NCBI RefSeq assembly: GCF_037042905.1
Contig: NC_087249.1
Span: 55,706,401-55,770,400 of the forward strand
DNA length: 64,000 bases
Source of the DNA: Lytechinus pictus
Taxonomy: Eukaryota; Echinodermata; Echinoidea; Temnopleuroida; Toxopneustidae
Reading direction: 5' to 3'
Below, in pieces: positions 36,902-48,113 of this stretch (position 1 is its first letter; each line of letters begins with the position of its first letter). The position numbers and the translations under genes are program-made. Below the pieces are notes generated by a model, which was given only the letters and a program-made list of their open reading frames with translations, searched no databases and was not told the DNA's origin.

Positions 36902-37470
36902 AAGAATCCCAAAACCCCCAATACCATTTAACTCCTAAACCATGTAAACCTTGACCATAAAAAGACCAACCCTCAGTGAGGTCAGCTTACTTCAAGGAAG
37001 AAGTATGACTCACACTTCCAGCCCCAGTCACTTGCACAGAGCATCACCACACCCCTTATACCAGAGAAAGTTTGATAGACAGTTACCTGTAGACCAATCA
37101 GATCAAGTTTAGAGATCACTCCCACCTTAAATTGTTACACCCCCAAAACTAATGATATAAATAAGACTTCTTGATTATTGGAGAAAAAGAATACCAACTA
37201 TAAAATACTAGACCCACACTAATCCTGACTGACTGACTTTAAGACTTAGATGTCCATCCAGTATTAATTAAACTGCACTTCGAATCTCAACCTGATACTT
37301 CTAAATTATTTATATTCATCGTCTCCTGATATACTCTGAATCTTCATGTACTCCGAACTGTAGCTGAATATTGATGATTAAATACCTAGTGATTTGAACT
37401 GCATAACTTTCTCCAAAGTTTCCTTATTACGCTTCCCTTCAATAATCACCGATCCCATCCCAACATAACA
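36902..37470 (+). repeat. 3' LTR, 3' piece
   Basis: 569 bp matching the remainder of the 5' LTR (from AAGAATCCCAAAACCCCC to CCCAACATAACA). With the 82-bp piece it totals 651 bp, against 652 in the 5' LTR. Confidence 0.9.
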
Positions 37471-37474
37471 TTAA

Positions 37475-38300
37475 GAACAATTTGCATTACAAAAATTGAA
37501 GCTATTCTCTTTATTTATCTTTTTTGACCAGCTGCACTTTTATCACTAGGGAAATCCAAATGTTTATCAAGAGTAGAATACATCATTGTATTAATAAAAT
37601 AGTTCAATACCTCAGTACTAGCTGTTAGAAGACATATACAATTCTAAACATAGGGGTGAAACAGAATATTAGCAGCCCCAAATTCAAAGTTTGAAGTGAG
37701 AGAGGATTTGACAAAAAATGTCATTTATATCCTTAGCTTGCTTACGAAGGTGAGTATTAAAAGTTGAACAAATGTCATTAAATTGAGAGACAACAAAAGA
37801 ACTTTCTTTTTTAGGCATATCGTATGAAGTATCAAGAGATGAATCTGTTTGAAATTCATATATTTTTCTTTGAGCTCTTATTTTGGCACAAGAATTATGC
37901 CATGACTCAAGCATGTCAGGCACTGAAATAGTACGCACATATAAAAAGGTTCCTTTTTTGTGCTAATGTGTCAACACACAAAATGTCAGAAAATCTATCA
38001 AGAATTTTTGATAATAACCATGGTTTTGACCTTAATGCCCTACCATAGAGAAGATCACTCTTGCATGCTTTCTTCACAGAAACATTATAAAAATCAAATG
38101 CATCTGATAATAAGAAGCCATTTTTAGCTTTGCATATTTCACTTACAAATATTAAAGTAGTATTTAATAATTTTGAAATGATATATTTTATATCTGTTTC
38201 TTCAGAATCTTCTTCATATTACATTGATATCTTCTGAAGTTCATTTTTAGCATCATCCAGTGATTTATTTTATGGAGTAGGGGACTTGGGGAGTGGGGAA
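37475..38300 (-). pseudogene. copy B: N-terminal part of DUF6589-like domain
   Basis: The minus strand from about 38300 codes IISKLLNTTLIFVSEICKAK and NGFLLSDAFDFYNVSVKKAC, which align with the ACALTYQYVIKLC...FFLTDAYFYFIEYL block of copy A. After a frameshift the frame 37938-37684 gives VPDMLESWHNSCAKIRAQRK, the counterpart of copy A's DIISRWHAAQAEVREFKK. Further down, a Lys-rich stretch (with one in-frame TAA) ends at the gypsy target site 37471-37474. The codon series continues in phase at 23925 when the gypsy element and one TTAA are skipped. Confidence 0.7.
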
Positions 38301-39212
38301 CGGGAGCATGTGTGGTAGCATGATGATTGTGCTGGGAATGTTGTGTATGGAATAAGGCTCAGGTTCTTAAATGCTGGCTCGTGATATTTAGGGGGAGGAG
38401 GGAGCAACACTGGATCTTTTTTTTTACAACTTCCTTTTTTTTTCTCGTTGGTTGTTCCACCTTTGGTTTGACATAAGGCTTTCCATATCGTTCCCCTTTT
38501 CTGTATTTTATAAGGGCTTTTTTTCTGAGAGGATTGGTTGTTAAACAGTTGTTTTTTAAGCGGGAACTTCGGGAAGTATTATTCAATTTTTTTATTTTTT
38601 TTGGTATTCTAGTAGTTTGCTTGGGTTTGACGTTTTGGTAGTAAACAAATTTAGATATTAAATTTGTGAATTCAGAAGCAAGTGCTGCCTTCCCTTCAAG
38701 AATTAAATGAACACCATCAAAATGAAAAAAAACCTATCACTGCACAAAGAGGGGGAAGTGGCATCTACCACAAAGCAATAAAAAAATTGAACACAATTGG
38801 TGTAAATTATTATTATAGTATCTCGACTTTGTGTATAAATCTTCTGAAATCCAACGGGGTAAAATGACTCTGAAAATAATATCAGCTGTGGGGAACTTCT
38901 CTCGCACAGTGTAATACAGTTTAGCAAATGATTTATTATCGATCTCCCAGATGCTATTCTGAAGATTATTTGTTCCTATGTGTATTAATATGATATGGGA
39001 ATGAGAACTGTCTTTAAAGTTTGAAATGTGATTACATAAGGATGAGATAGATGCTCCAGGAAAAAAAAATGATATCCCAATACAAATATAAACTAAGTTC
39101 TTGAAAGTATGAAAGAGAGGGAAGATGCTCCTGGACACCACTTAAAATGGAATCGCCAAATCCAGTAACTTTTAAGGATGTGCACTAAGGCAGCCTGTAA
39201 TGTGAACAGAAA
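38301..39212 (-). pseudogene. copy B: SGNH-hydrolase-like domain plus basic linker
   Basis: The minus strand below an acceptor-like CATTACAG (exon start about 39203) codes TGFGDSILSG (GDS at 39157-39149), then after a frame slip in a 9-T run FFPGASISSL (block II Gly), ILIHIGTNNLQ (block III Asn, about 38980), ILPRW, and then, beyond a TGA-TAG pair, FDGVHLILEGKAAL (catalytic Asp and His, about 38720-38708). Thus all four SGNH signature residues are present. The same frame continues through RIPKKIKKL to a Lys/Arg-rich linker (PTRKKKEVVKKK) ending at 38359, then a Pro/His-rich short stretch leading into the DUF6589 part. One homopolymer slip and two adjacent stops are the only breaks in the hydrolase region. 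The substrate is unknown. Confidence 0.7.
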
Positions 39213-42200
39213 AATAGTGTTACATAAGAAAAAAATTTTTACATCGCTATTCAAATCAATTTAAAGTCTTCATGAACGGATTCAAACTGAATGAGATTGA
39301 GCTAATGAACATAACAATTACATGATGAAAACATGATCCGGCCTAATGATATAATTTTACACCAAGAGACATCTATTCCACAGAAGAAGGAACAGTTTCA
39401 AGGCACAGCTACAGATTTCTGAATGGTATAAAGTTGGGCACATATCCACTTTAATTGATGACTTTGACGATAATATGCTTGCGAATTTGATACCTAGAAG
39501 CTCGAGATTGACATGCAAGGAAAACATTTTTGTTCATTTCAACGTAAGTAATGCTAAACGTATTAATTAGTATTATATGCATGTTGCATGTTGTCTTCCG
39601 CATTAAACAAAGGCAATTTGAATAATTTTTTCTGATGAAAAGTTTGTTTGTAAAAAATAGCAGAGAGAATTTAAAATATTGGCAAAGTTCTGTGGAAAAT
39701 CCATTAAAGATTAAGAAAGTTCTTAGAACACATTTTTTTTTTATTTATGAGTCATATACGAGCAGCTGCCCAATATACATTATGTATTATAATGTGCATA
39801 CATTTCTATTTTTTCAATGGTTCGTGATGATTTTTTTATTTTTACCATATACATGAGAAAGCTGCTAGCAAATGATGTCAAAAAAAAAAGAAGATTACTT
39901 TTACTTTTAATTGGTTGGATTTTTCCTGAACCTTGACATATATTTTTTTTCAATAACCTTTTTTAAGGTTCTCCTTTTACTAGCTTAGACTTTGAACTGA
40001 CTTAAACTCATTTCTAATTTAGATCTAATTCATTTCGCGTACTATTTACTAATAAGCTCTCTAGAACTAGTTTGTGCATGAAGTCAGAAAATATTTTCTA
40101 AAAAATAATGTCTGGTCTACTAATAAAAGTAGCACTAGTACTAGGTCCAGTAAAAAAATGCACGTCACCCGAGTTTTGCATTGGAGCGATTTCGCTCCCC
40201 CCCAAAAAAAAAAAAAAAAAAAAAAAAAGATGCATAGTATGAGCTCCAGAAAATCTCAATTTTATTGACATGTTTAACTTAAAAGTAAACCCCAAACCTA
40301 AAATAAAACTTTTGTTTGCCTGGGGTCTAAACATGAAAATGCAAAGCCAAGCCAAGGCCCAAGTTCTAAAATCATTTCTCAGTTAAAAATATGATGCATG
40401 ATCATCATCATCACGCTCAACTCAATGACAACAGAACAACATAATTCACTATTACAGCAGAAGGTATCTCTCATAGTCAGAGTCATAGTCTCTCACTCTC
40501 TCCACTCTCATTTTAAAAAGTTAAATCAGCTCAGCGCCCCAGAGATCACGTACAGTACAAATACTACAAGTAAATTAGATTTAACGTAATCAAAGCAGTC
40601 CAAAATTTTTATGGTCGACCATACCCCATACTTTCTATACCAAAACCATAACACGGAAATACACGTACGGGACTACCCACTAGTTATTTCGTTCACAAAT
40701 CTCAACGTCGACGTCACAAATTTTCGCGCGGTTTCACTAATTCTACAAAGCAAACGAAGGCTACTTTATTTAAGTCACTTTTCAAAATGATTTTTAAGAG
40801 AAAAGAACTAGTGATTCGATCAAAATCCCCGATGGCATCACAAAGCAACATTTCATCTTTTCAGGTAAGAGGTTTCAATATAAAACGGTTTTTATACCAG
40901 TCAGGAGCTAGCAAAACGTAAAACTACTTCAAAATACGAGGAAATAATGAACGAAAACGGCATAATATCTTGCTTCAATTTCGATAACAAAAAATCCGGA
41001 AATATGATGATCAATATACTAAAATTTAGAGGAAAAATCGTACATTTACATACCTAGTCATTTCGCCATGTCCACTGAATTAGCCTTGATGCAAGGCACC
41101 TTTGAAATTGCCCTGTTAAAACCTCGCAATATCTCGCTACATCTCGCCACGGATTTTGTCCCCGGAGTCTGGATTAGTCTACAACTGTAGACCCACATCT
41201 GCAGTGTGTGTATCACAGCTGATTCAAGGAGTCTGCATAGCAGACTAGGTCTACTGGAGCTACATATGTGGGTCTACAACTTCTTTGAGCAATGTACACG
41301 AAACGTGTACACAGGGCGGAGCTTGCTGAAACCCTCCGTTGCCAGTAGATACCATGATTGTCAGCAGATTTGTGGAAGTAGGGGCAAGAGAGGGATTAGG
41401 ATCCAGCTGTTAATTCTGACCATTTCTTATCTTGTGCATGTAAACAAATAGGGTATACTTCTCTTTCACTTTTGGGGCTTGCTACATACATAATAGCTCC
41501 ATTATATACATATATGAATGTACTTGAGTAGTAAGAAGATGGAATGTTTTGCATGATAGGTCCATGATGATACCAAAGTCTGTAATACCTCCATGGGGCA
41601 TATTTTGAAATATCTTTGTTACAGCAAGGAACGTGTATGTAATTAATATAGTATATGAATGTGTAGAAGATGCCCTGATCACCCCCCCCCCGGGTCTTTT
41701 ATAAGTGACATGAAATAAACATTGTCTTTTTCTTTCTTTCTCTTCCTTTCTTTCCTCTTTTTCTTTTTTCCTCTTTTCTTTCTTCTTGATTTTTTTTTAT
41801 TTCTCTTTTCCTCTCTTTTGTTTTCTTTCTTTTTTCTCTCTTCTTCTTTTCCTCTTTATATCTTCCTTTCTTACCTTTCCTCTCTTCCTTTTTATTTATT
41901 TCATTCATTCATTGTTTTCTTCCTTTTTTCATTTTTATCTCTTTCTCTCTCTCTCTCTTTCTTTCTTTCGTTCTTTCCCTTCCTCCTCCTTTCTTATTTT
42001 TTATTTTATTTTCATTTTTCTTTCATTTGCTCTCCCATTCTTCTTGCTTTCCTCCAATGTCCTGTTTTTTAATGTTATTTATCATCCTACGTGTATCTTT
42101 ATCATTTCTACAATATAATGGAACAGATTGATTAATGAACCAAACCGTTTTCTAAAGTACAAAATAAGAAATTATATGAAATTTTAGTGTGCAACATTAA

Positions 42201-42533
42201 CCTTATGTACTACTCACGTAAGATATGACTTGTTCTCCTTTCTTACCCTCTTTATTTATTCCCCTTCCTTTCCTTCTTACTTAGTTGTTTTGTTTTCTTT
42301 GTTTCTCTTTCTCTTTGTCTCTTTTCTTCTTTTCCCTTCTTTCTTCTTACATCTTAATAAATTAAGTTTTGTTTGCCCTGTCATTAGCATTTAGTTTCAC
42401 ATTTTCTTTATAATTCTATTCTTTCGACTTCAATGTTTTCCTTTATGTTTTGTTTTATCGCTAATATCAAATAAAGATAAATTATATATATATTTCATTT
42501 ACAGATGAGATTCAGACATCCCCATTGCACATT
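39213..42533. other. gene-poor region upstream of copy B
   Basis: If copy B had an upstream first exon as copy A appears to, it would lie here. A minus-strand ATG followed by a GTATGT donor near 41050-41075 is a weak candidate. A poly-A run lies at 40205-40228 and a pyrimidine-rich tract at about 41725-42060. No coding sequence is convincing; the long open frames in the tract are low complexity. Confidence 0.4.
41725..42070 (+). repeat. polypyrimidine (CTTT-rich) tract
   Basis: Strand-asymmetric T/C sequence with TTTC and CTCT runs, degenerate microsatellite. Confidence 0.75.
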
Positions 42534-42669
42534 AAATACAGGGGCCGCGGAAGCGGGGGGTGCCCCCACTTCCAAAGCCGTGTACATAATCGTAAAAATG
42601 ACCATATGATTGTGATTTTTTGCGTCATCAGCCCCCCACTTTGAAAACCATTCCACGGCCCCTGAAATA
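42534..42669 (+). mobile_element. CAGGGGCC-type MITE, copy 2
   Basis: 126 bp (42539-42664), CAGGGGCCGCGG to CCACGGCCCCTG, with the core AAAATGACCATATGATTGTG in the same orientation as copy 1. AAATA is repeated exactly on both sides (42534-42538, 42665-42669). Confidence 0.85.
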
Positions 42670-42717
42670 TACACTGTTCATCATCACACCGCACATCGGG
42701 CCCATGCACCCTGGATC

Positions 42718-43072
42718 TATGGTGGCCCTGAAGGGACATCGCATATAGACCAAATCGCGAATATTCACGACGTCGCCAATTTCGTCGTGAATTTCGTCGT
42801 CAATTTGAATATTCACGACGAGATTGGCGACGAAATTCACGACATCGTGAATTTTGTCGCCAATTTCGTCGCGAATTATTCACGACGTCGCCAATTTCGT
42901 CACCAATTTGAATATTGACGACGAAATTCACGACGAAATTCGCGACATCGTGAATTTCGTCGCCAATTTCGTCGTGAATATTCAAATTGACGACGAAATT
43001 GGCGACGTCGTGAATTTCGTCGTGAATATTCGCGATTTGGTCTATATGCGATGTCCCTTCAGGGCCACCATA
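42718..43072. mobile_element. 351-bp self-complementary TA-flanked element
   Basis: The element lies at 42720-43070. The first ~55 bp (TGGTGGCCCTGAAGGGACAT onward, through GACCAAATCGCGAATATTCA) return as a perfect or nearly perfect reverse complement at the other end. TA flanks both sides (42718-42719, 43071-43072). The ~240 bp between them are assembled from variants of GTCGTGAATTTCGTCG and GTCGCCAATTTCGTCG in both orientations, so almost the entire element can fold on itself. No coding role: repetitive V-V-N-I-D-D-E-type frames on both strands are by-products. TA duplication suggests a Tc1/mariner-type MITE. Confidence 0.75.
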
Positions 43073-43587
43073 TGGATCCGCCTATGAAATGACTATATGA
43101 AATGCATTTTTTTTAGAAGAAGTAGCATACACTACAGCCAATATAACTGGTAAGCACATATTTAACAGACACAATTCAAATCCAACAAATTAATATTTTG
43201 AAACAAAATAATTATCCCTCAAAGCAATGGGGCACATACATGTAAGCAGTTTGCACTAATGAGTAAAGCATCAAGGCATATAGCTCCCGGGCATAACATT
43301 ATGCAGCTTTCACATCTTTGGCATCGACATTGCATGTGTTGACAAAGTTAATTGTTTTCATATTCAGTTCATTCAGCAGGATTGGCTGATTTAAATCGCG
43401 ATTTAAATCACTGTGAACATTTTTTTTTCAAATCATTGATGTAAAGGTCATATCCACCCCAGAAAAAGAGTTTAATTGAATAAAAATAGAGAAAAACCGA
43501 ACAAGAATAACGCTGGAAACTACATCAAAATCGGATGTAAAATAGTTATAACATTTTAAAGTTTCGCTTATTTTTCACAAAACAGGT
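43073..43587. other. no gene seen
   Basis: AT-rich sequence. The part from about 43440 to 43570 resembles, in orientation and wording (AAAATCGGATGTAAAATA, then TTTTAAAGTTTCGCTT), a diffuse repeat that is met again near 44280 and 45370-45430. Confidence 0.45.
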
Positions 43588-43757
43588 GGGTGTTTTATAA
43601 AGCTGTTCGTAAGTTAAGAGCGACTTTAAGAACGATTGGTGATCCTTTCTTGTGGTAAAATGGTATATACATTGGCGATGGTTTATCGCGTAAGAAGGGT
43701 TCACCAGTCGTTCTTAAAGTCGCTCTTAACTTATGAACAGCTTTATGAAACGGCCCC
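43588..43757. mobile_element. 170-bp hairpin MITE
   Basis: The left arm (ATAAAGCTGTTCGTAAGTTA, then AGAGCGACTTTAAGAACG) is matched by the reverse complement of 43697-43757 with few changes. Together the arms make up about two thirds of the element. No coding sequence; target duplication not identified. Confidence 0.7.
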
Positions 43758-43883
43758 AGTTATATGGACAAGTCAGTGATATGAAAATTAGAGAGTCGAT
43801 GATGTCACTCACTATTTGCATTTTTACTGTTTGAATTATACAACATTTCAATTTTTCCGAATTTAACAAATAGGACCCCTCTT

Positions 43884-44070
43884 GTTTGCAGGGACCGTGG
43901 AACGGGAACGTGGAAGTGAGGGGGCTGAGCCAAAAGTGGGGGGGGGGGGGCTGACCATGCAAAAAGTCACAATCATGTGGTCATTTTTACGTTTTTGTAC
44001 ACGGTTTTGGAAAAAAAGTGGGGGGGGGGGGCTGAAGCCCCCCCCCCCCGCTTCCGCAGCCCATGGTTTG
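43884..44070 (-). mobile_element. CAGGGGCC-type MITE, copy 3
   Basis: 177 bp (43889-44065), beginning CAGGGACCGTGG, with a core in the opposite orientation (AAGTCACAATCATGTGGTCA) and long G and C runs. GTTTG is repeated exactly on both sides (43884-43888, 44066-44070). Confidence 0.85.
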
Positions 44071-45691
44071 AACTACAAAATGTTAAAACAATGTAATCCC
44101 ACATGGTCACGGAGGAATTATTTTTTTTCATAAAAATATTTCATATTTTACATAATAGAATACAAATGAAATAGTGAGTGAGTGATATCATCGCCCTCAT
44201 TTGCATACCGACAAGGATTTGCATATAACCATGGTTTTGTGAAATTAAGCAAAATTTAAAAATGTCATTACTTTCTTCTTTTAGATCGGATTTTGATGGA
44301 ATTTTCAGAGTTATGCTTGTCTGATTTTCTCTTACTATTCAAAACAGCTTTTTGTTGGGGTGCATGACTTGTCCTTTAAATCACTTCCATTGAAACATGT
44401 ACAAATTATTTGGGATTTGATATTGTTTGTGGCAGTTTTACTTTTTAAATTCAAAAGAGAAAGATTTTACCAACTTTATATCATGAGAACAGGAATAAAT
44501 CCCTCATATCTACTCAGAACAATTGAAATCAAATCAATAAAATCAAGTCAATCTTGCAAAACCAAAGATGAACATGTAGCCTACATTATATGCGACCCCT
44601 ATACTCAACTTGTATGTATGAGTGGACTTTGTTAATAGTAAAACAAAGTTCTTGTTTCTTTATGTCAAAATTCAAAAGTGTTTTAGAGGACAGTTTTCAA
44701 GAAAGTAAAGGAACTCTGAATTTATTAGGCTGAATCTCAACATGATAGATTTTTGCCAGGATGGGTTATCAACCATGGATCCTATACTAGCGTTCAGACA
44801 TTTTGAGTAGGATTGTGCCTCATTCAGCCAGTTCACTGAAAAAGGTTCAGTAATTAAGTACATGTACAGTACATCTATTTTAAAATATGTATGAATGTTC
44901 TTGGCAAAGGGCACTAACATGACTAAATCATAGCAACTATACATTTTAGTGCCCTTTGCCAAATGGATTTATGTTTGTACATTTTTAAGTGAATGTTTTG
45001 AATTGAGTACAATAAAAGTAAAAATCGGCAACGTCCCTGCTTACCCAATACACCGATAGTTTAACATTTCTATTCCTTTACATGTCCCTGTATTCAAATA
45101 AATAGGCTGACACAGTAATATAAGGGAACCCGTTTTCTTATTTTAGCAAAACTGCTAACAACTGCCAAAATACTAGTATTCCAGTTTATTGTAAAAATAA
45201 TCATTTAAATCAACTTGCAAGTTTGTCAAAACTTTGCAAGCCAATGCTTTGAAACAGTCAAATAGTTTCAACTATGGCTCAAAGAAGAACTTAAAGGAAT
45301 TGTCCAGGCTGGAGAAATTAATATACATGTATCAATAAATAGAGTAAAATTCACAGAGTAAAATACTGAAATTTGATCAAAATCGGATAACAAATAACAA
45401 AGTTATTGAATTTTAAAGATTTTTTTTCGATTATTCCGGTGAAACATTTCTAGGCATGTCTTCATGAATATCCATTAGTTGGGCTTATGATGGCATATCT
45501 CCACTTGTTCTTTTGATTATGATTATATGAAATTAGGTTTATTAAAAAGGAATTTACCAAGAACTTAAACAATTGAATTGGCAGCTAATTAAGTACATTA
45601 GTTATTTATTGCAGCAACTTATTTCATCGTAATGGAGACACATTATTTACACATGTATGGAAAAATGGAACAATTATGATTTCATGTTATA
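44071..45691. other. no gene seen
   Basis: AT-rich DNA. A 91-codon plus-strand frame at 44360-44635 has no family resemblance and I do not accept it. A 14-bp phrase, GGCAAAGGGCACTA, lies near 44904-44917 and returns in inverse near 44950. Confidence 0.45.
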
Positions 45692-45981
45692 AGAAAAAGG
45701 AAAGAGGATGTGACATCATCAACCCACCAAATGAAAATTCATGACGATGTAAATATAACTGTTTTCACAAAATACTGATAAACTTTAAAATACAATAACT
45801 TTGTTATTTGTCATCCAATTTTGGTGAAATTTTCATAGAAAAAGGAAAGAGGATGTGACATCATCAACCCACCAAATGAACATTCATGACGATGTAAATA
45901 TAACTGTTTTCACAAAATACTGATAAACTTTAAAATACAATAACTTTGTTATTTGTCATCCAATTTTGGTTAAATTTTCAT
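45692..45981 (+). repeat. 145-bp direct tandem duplication
   Basis: Two adjacent copies (45692-45836, 45837-45981) starting AGAAAAAGGAAAGAGGATGT differ at only a few positions (for example AAAATTCAT against AACATTCAT), indicating a recent duplication. Non-coding. Confidence 0.9.
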
Positions 45982-46649
45982 CATTTTACTCTAATATTTA
46001 GATCTGATTATTTTCAGTCAGGTCCATTCCTTTAAGGTTGATACAAACAAAAATAAATGCAGTCGGTCAAAGCTTTGAAAGCCAATGCTTTGAAACAGTC
46101 GTTCCAACTGTGGCTCAAAGAACAACTTGGGGTTGAAACAAACAAAAGATAAATGCAGTTTTCTTTAACATGTATGATCTTCAATCCTTGGCCTGAAAAT
46201 AAAATCTAAAAATATATCTCTTTGGAGAACTCGAATCTCTGAGTCGTGGAATTCTTCCAAATAAACTGATCCTCATTAAATATTAAGAGCTTTGAAAATG
46301 AGCACCAACTTTGCAGCATTAGCTGTACCAAGACAGTTCCTTTGAACCAATAAGTAGAAGCTCTCTACATGTACATGTACTTTAGACACAGCAGAAAATG
46401 TCAGCTTCTTTATGGCTTTAATATTTTCTATAAATTATATTTTGACTGGATTTGATTATGAAATAGTTAAGAATAATTTTGGTGGTGAAATGCATCATTT
46501 TAAAATTGATGTCAGTGTGAAGGGTTATATTTTGGGTGTTTGCACTCTGATTTAAATCAAATAAATCCGATTTAGGTTTATATAAAAAAAATTGCCAACA
46601 TTTTCATTCAGCAAACTTTTGAGTTTGAAAGTACCTGATTATCACATAC
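45982..46649. other. no gene seen
   Basis: AT-rich. The phrase GCCAATGCTTTGAAACAGTC occurs both at about 45240 and 46081, so this stretch is partly a diverged duplicate of 45.2-45.3 kb. Confidence 0.45.
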
Positions 46650-48113
46650 ATTATGGCCAGGCGCGTAGCCAGGGGGGCGGTGGGGGCGGTCGCCCCCCCC
46701 AAAAAAAAAAAATAAATAAAATAAAAAAAAAGTCCCCCCCCCAAAAAAAAAGAAGAGAAAAAAGAAAGGAGAAAAGGAAAAGCGAAGGGAGGAAAGGGAA
46801 GAAAGGTAGCTTTGTGGGTTTTTCTTTTTATTCTTTATTTTTTTCTCAAAAGAGAAATTCCTTCACTCTTAATTGCTCTAAATTTATATATATGAATTTT
46901 GCTTCCGCGCTGCGCGGTTAAATGACAATATTGCAGTTCTCCTTTGTTTCCCTAACCCTTTCTCTAACCCTGTTTTTCCACGTCAGCTATGTGTTTCTTG
47001 CCAGTTAAAGTTAAATGCATACATTAGGGCGTGGAATAAGAGTAATAGGCCGAAGTTTATGAAGTTATCTTTTTTCTCAAATTGATCGCGCAACTTCTGG
47101 TCGGGTCGACTCCGGGCGGGTATAATCTTTATATCAATTTCTGCCGTCACCTCCATATAGGCAACTTCTCCCGCTTTTCAGCTCATTGCTAAACAACCAT
47201 AATTTGGGGGCAAACAGGTTCCTAATTTAAAAAGAGGAAGGTGTAAATCTCGTGTCGTATCAAAAAAAAAAGTACAATATTTTTAAAATCAAATTCTATT
47301 AAGATTTCTCTGCACATTCACCTCCTGTCCTGTTTTGCGCCCTCAGTTAGAAATTTTGAATGACACTTAAGTTTCTTTATCATTCAAAATAAAGCGCTTC
47401 AGGATTAATCAAAAATTATACATCATCCTTTTTTATATAATTTTAATAAATCACAGAAGTTTCAACTTTTTGCGCACCATTTTCCTTGTAATGAAGTTCA
47501 ATAACCTTAGAAAATCAATTGAATTAGAGCTGATGGGGTAGAGATATCTGCATTTGATAAAACGTCCGCCCTTTGAAATTTCAGAGTTTCATTGCTCTGC
47601 ACGGGGAGAAATATCTTCCTCCCGGCATATATCCTTAATTTTGCGAATTAAAGGTATGCACTGTCGCTAAATTGTTTGTGATCAAATCTGATCTTTCCAA
47701 GGGAAGCATTCAGTATAATTTCGGGAATACCCTTATCTCGGGACCCTTTTCTTTAGAAAAAACTTGATAAAACGCTTTAGTTTCCGCGCTTCCGCGGGGA
47801 AAATATTTATAATTTCCTCCATTTTATCCCTTTTTGTGCGTTCACAATCACTTTTAAAAACAAGGTTCAAAATCACAATATAGTCAACTGAATTGGAGCT
47901 TATATAGGTACTAGAGACAAGAGAGACGGCTCCTTTTCATTTTAATTTAAGAAACACCGAAAGCTTCGCGCTTCGCAAGGGACGGGGAAACTCCCCCTCC
48001 CTGCACCCACCCCCTAGGGAGCGCGCTTCGTGCGCTCTGTAAGTGTTGGCACGCTCCGCGTGCATTTACCGCCCCCTCCAAAATGAAATCCTGGCTACGC
48101 GGTTGATTATGGC
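46650..48113. mobile_element. hAT-like non-autonomous element
   Basis: 1448 bp (46658-48105) bounded by CAGGCGCGTAGCCAGG on the left and the reverse complement of CAACCGCGTAGCCAGG on the right. A perfect 8-bp duplication, ATTATGGC, stands at 46650-46657 and 48106-48113. An 8-bp duplication with CA(G/A)-starting ends is diagnostic of hAT-type elements. The interior has C/A homopolymers, GCTTCCGCG and CTTCGCGCTTCGC motifs and no transposase. The open frame near 46592-46921 is Lys-rich low complexity. Confidence 0.8.

Larger units (their letters stand above)
23922..37474 (+). mobile_element. Ty3/gypsy-type LTR retrotransposon, nested
   Basis: The element spans 23926-37470. Both LTRs begin TGTTATGTAG and end CCCAACATAACA. 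TTAA flanks both sides (23922-23925, 37471-37474); because the LTR ends in A, ATTAA could also be read as the duplication. The interior has gag with a zinc knuckle, aspartic protease, RT, RNase H and integrase in Ty3/gypsy order (PR-RT-RH-IN). Without the MITE (400 bp) and LINE (about 4.5 kb) it would be about 8.6 kb. The LTRs differ at about 15-20 of 651 positions by eye, roughly 2.5 percent. Gag and pol are interrupted by stops and frameshifts, so this copy is not autonomous. No envelope gene is seen. Confidence 0.9.

Noticed and set aside
41722..42118. Overlapping hydrophobic open frames
   Set aside because: CTTT-rich simple sequence; no conserved domain.
44360..44635. 91-codon plus-strand frame with a hydrophobic stretch
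   Set aside because: No family resemblance, no splice context, AT-rich repeat surroundings.
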